Source of the DNA: Neobacillus rhizosphaerae | GTDB lineage: Bacteria > Bacillota > Bacilli > Bacillales > Cytobacillaceae | Assembly: GCF_937468385.1 (NCBI RefSeq) | Contig: NZ_CALBWS010000001.1 | Span: forward strand, 62,001-126,000 | Direction of reading: 5' to 3' | Length of the DNA: 64,000 nt | Shown: piece after piece, positions 62,228 to 64,000 of the stretch | Layout of the letters: the number at the start of each line of letters is the position of its first letter | How positions within the stretch are numbered: the first letter of the stretch is position 1 | Notes under the pieces: generated by a model | Database searches by the model: none | Seen by the model: only the letters and a program-made list of their open reading frames with translations | Told to the model about the DNA's origin: nothing | Program-made: the position numbers and the translations under genes

Positions 62228-63684
62228 TTTTCTTCACCCGCTTTTTTTAACGTAAATAGGATTGTTGTTCCTTTTCCTTGTTGACTTTCCGCCCAGATGG
62301 AACCATGATGCTCTTCGATAATTCGCTTCGCAATGGATAATCCCAGTCCACTTCCGCCTTTTTCCGTTCCTCGTGCCATATCGGCACGATAAAAGCGATC
62401 AAAAATCATGGGTATATTCTCTTCAGAAATCCCAGGGCCGTTGTCATTCATTTTGAAAAGAACAAAAGAATCTACAGTGGATAAATGAAAGGAAAGCTCT
62501 TTGTTCGGTTTATCAATATACTTTAAAGAATTATCGACAATATTGGTTATTACTCGTTTCAGATGCTCCCGATCACCTATTATCAGGTAATCACCATTTT
62601 TATCTATGTTTAAGTTAATTTCAACTTTCATTTCTTCCAAATCAAAGCGAAGCTCTTCCACAAAATCCTGAAGATAGTGATCAAAATGAATCGTTTCAAA
62701 ATGAAAAGGAAGGCGCTGGAGGTCTAATTTAGAATATAAAAAGAGTTCATCAATCATATGATCCAAGTCGATAGATTTCGAATGAATCGTTTGAATATAG
62801 CGATCGATTTTTTCCGGGCTGTTAGCTACACCATCGCGAATTCCTTCAACATATCCTTTAATGGTGGTAATCGGTGTTTTTAAATCATGAGAAATATTGG
62901 CGATCAGTTCTTTGCGATTTTCCTCATAGGCTACCTGCTTTTCAATCGATTCTTTTAACCTAACACGCATTTCTTCAAACCCTTGGGCAAGCTGACCAAT
63001 TTCATCCTTAGATGTTACAGGAATTGGAAGGGTAAGGTCACCTTCTTTCATATGCTTGGCAGCCTTTTGTAATGCTCGAATTGGGCGAATGATACTTCTC
63101 GACACATAGTAAGTCAACAATCCATTTGTTACGATTAGGATAACGATCAAAACAATAAATAAAATTGGGAACGAGGACCGAACAAATTTAGCAAAACTAC
63201 TTGCATCCGTTACAAAGAACAATGAACCTTGAGAACCATCTGGATAGAAAAAATCAAGTTTTTTTATCGAGATTACTTGATGATCAATTTGTTCAACGGG
63301 ATCAACTTCACCAAATAAACCAAATGGCGGAAGTTCCTCCACATCTAGACCTTTTAATTTAGCTGGTAAGTAAATGATTTTATCTCCTTTTCTCACCACT
63401 AATGAGTTGCCACCCGTTTTATTTAATTGACTGTTAATCTTCTTTAAATAGGTTTGATCCAAAAATTTTCCTGAGTTTTTCATTGTTTCCTTGTGTAAAT
63501 CAATATATAATTGATTTTTTTCAGAAATATGATGGTGATGCTCTGGTGGCAAGTAGATGTTTCGCAATTCTTTTATATCCCCTCTAAAAAGTAAAGCCAC
63601 TAAAAGGCCGGACAAAACAACAAATAATATTGGCACTAGAATCATTGCCAGATAGGATAATAAAAGTCTTAAACGAATGGACAT
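62224..63684 (-). CDS. Sensor histidine kinase
   Basis: 486 residues. Two membrane helices (about 7-30 and 165-190) around an extracytoplasmic sensor, HAMP (RSIIRPIRALQKAAKHMKEG), HisKA with His near 266 in ISHDLKTPITTIKGYVEG, ATPase with DNGPGIS, FDRFYRAD and GSGLGLSIAKRIIEEH. Signal unknown. It lies between a membrane protein, probably an ABC permease, and its regulator, so an exporter-linked stress response is plausible. Confidence 0.95.
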   Translation of the reverse strand: MSIRLRLLLSYLAMILVPILFVVLSGLLVALLFRGDIKELRNIYLPPEHHHHISEKNQLYIDLHKETMKNSGKFLDQTYLKKINSQLNKTGGNSLVVRKGDKIIYLPAKLKGLDVEELPPFGLFGEVDPVEQIDHQVISIKKLDFFYPDGSQGSLFFVTDASSFAKFVRSSFPILFIVLIVILIVTNGLLTYYVSRSIIRPIRALQKAAKHMKEGDLTLPIPVTSKDEIGQLAQGFEEMRVRLKESIEKQVAYEENRKELIANISHDLKTPITTIKGYVEGIRDGVANSPEKIDRYIQTIHSKSIDLDHMIDELFLYSKLDLQRLPFHFETIHFDHYLQDFVEELRFDLEEMKVEINLNIDKNGDYLIIGDREHLKRVITNIVDNSLKYIDKPNKELSFHLSTVDSFVLFKMNDNGPGISEENIPMIFDRFYRADMARGTEKGGSGLGLSIAKRIIEEHHGSIWAESQQGKGTTILFTLKKAGEEK

Positions 63685-63704
63685 CTATTCCACAACTTTC
63701 TTCT

Positions 63705-64000
63705 TTAGAATTCTTTTCTGCTAAACTTATAGTAGCCTACTGTAAAAAATAATGCACTAAATGATACGAGGTAAATCGTTCTTCCCATAGTAACCATAGT
63801 AAAACCGCTATTTATCCAGCGTTGGTACCAATCGTTATCATAGGCCGGCAGCCACTGGGCAATACCTGGAAAAAGATAGGTTAAAACTACCATAACTAGG
63901 TAAAGTAGGATAGAAAATGTTAATGCCTTGCTGCTTGAACCGAACCATAGTGCCAGGAAAACCAAGAGAATCCCAATTGCCATTAATGGAAACCATGATA
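63705..64000 (-). CDS. C-terminal part of a membrane protein, probably an ABC permease, cut by window edge
   Basis: About 98 residues are visible; the frame is open to the right edge, so the 5' part is outside. At least two hydrophobic helices (LLVFLALWFGSSSKALTFSI and IYLVSFSALFFTVGYY) and a short soluble loop (LPAYDNDWYQRWI). The position directly before a kinase-regulator pair resembles ABC-2 permease-kinase-regulator operons in Bacilli; the permease call is inference. Confidence 0.5.
   Translation of the reverse strand, partial: SWFPLMAIGILLVFLALWFGSSSKALTFSILLYLVMVVLTYLFPGIAQWLPAYDNDWYQRWINSGFTMVTMGRTIYLVSFSALFFTVGYYKFSRKEF

Overview
The window looks like chromosomal DNA of a spore-former in the Bacillaceae (Bacillus in the broad sense, perhaps a Neobacillus-like species). 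The base composition is AT-rich, ribosome binding sites are strong AGGAGG types, and several genes start with TTG or GTG. The gene content includes a qoxABCD quinol oxidase, a PerR-type catalase, a sporulation-type orphan sensor kinase, YvyF, YwbE, a FliY-type flagellar switch and B12 and FMN riboswitches. No rRNA, tRNA, CRISPR array or prophage was seen. The species cannot be named from sequence reading alone.

Region 1 (1-14.4 kb) is motility and chemotaxis. Two paralogous chemoreceptors, each behind a sigma-D-like promoter, lie downstream of a compact leftward block: cheR-cheB, then fliK-flgD-flgE-fliM-fliY-cheY-yvyF. motAB is divergent from cheR. Genes usual between flgE and fliM (flbD, fliL) are absent. 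Region 2 (14.4-19.9 kb) holds two GNAT acetyltransferases and a leftward acyl-CoA metabolism operon: a FabG-like reductase, two hot-dog dehydratase subunits and an acyl-CoA dehydrogenase. The operon carries two copies of one 22-bp palindromic operator and ends in a broken reductase gene. A 50-residue unannotated small gene follows.

Region 3 (20-31.3 kb) holds an orphan PAS histidine kinase, a decayed IS1182-type element sitting in a terminator, an aldo/keto reductase, an MFS exporter, an orphan phi-LC3-like holin, a MacB-type ABC exporter and a class A penicillin-binding protein. Two 184-bp near-identical structured repeats in inverted orientation bracket the holin-to-PBP block. Region 4 (31.3-42.7 kb) is one long leftward cobalamin operon under a B12 riboswitch with an attenuator. 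It encodes corrinoid uptake (btuFC plus a BtuD-CbiZ fusion), nucleotide-loop assembly (cbiB, cobD, cobU, cobQ, cobS, cobC), an adenosyltransferase and the alpha-ribazole salvage pair cblT/cblS. It has no corrin-ring genes and no cobT, so it reads as a salvage pathway.

Region 5 (42.9-46.7 kb) is the riboflavin operon ribD-ribE-ribBA-ribH under an FMN riboswitch. Region 6 (46.8-58.3 kb) has a GyrI-like protein, katA with a PerR box, a small gene with ywbE, a cold-shock protein, an ABC exporter, a HesB-like protein ending in five histidines, qoxABCD, pssA and a PAP2 phosphatase. Region 7 (58.4-64 kb) has another GC-rich structured repeat, gtrA beside a remnant of its partner glycosyltransferase, a diacylglycerol glucosyltransferase-like gene, a DedA protein, a two-component system (kinase first) and the end of a membrane protein that is probably an ABC permease.

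The most notable candidates for undescribed biology are two families of dispersed structured repeats. One is a roughly 134-bp GC-rich element, present three times, whose stems keep pairing through compensatory changes. The other is the 184-bp multi-hairpin element present as an inverted pair.
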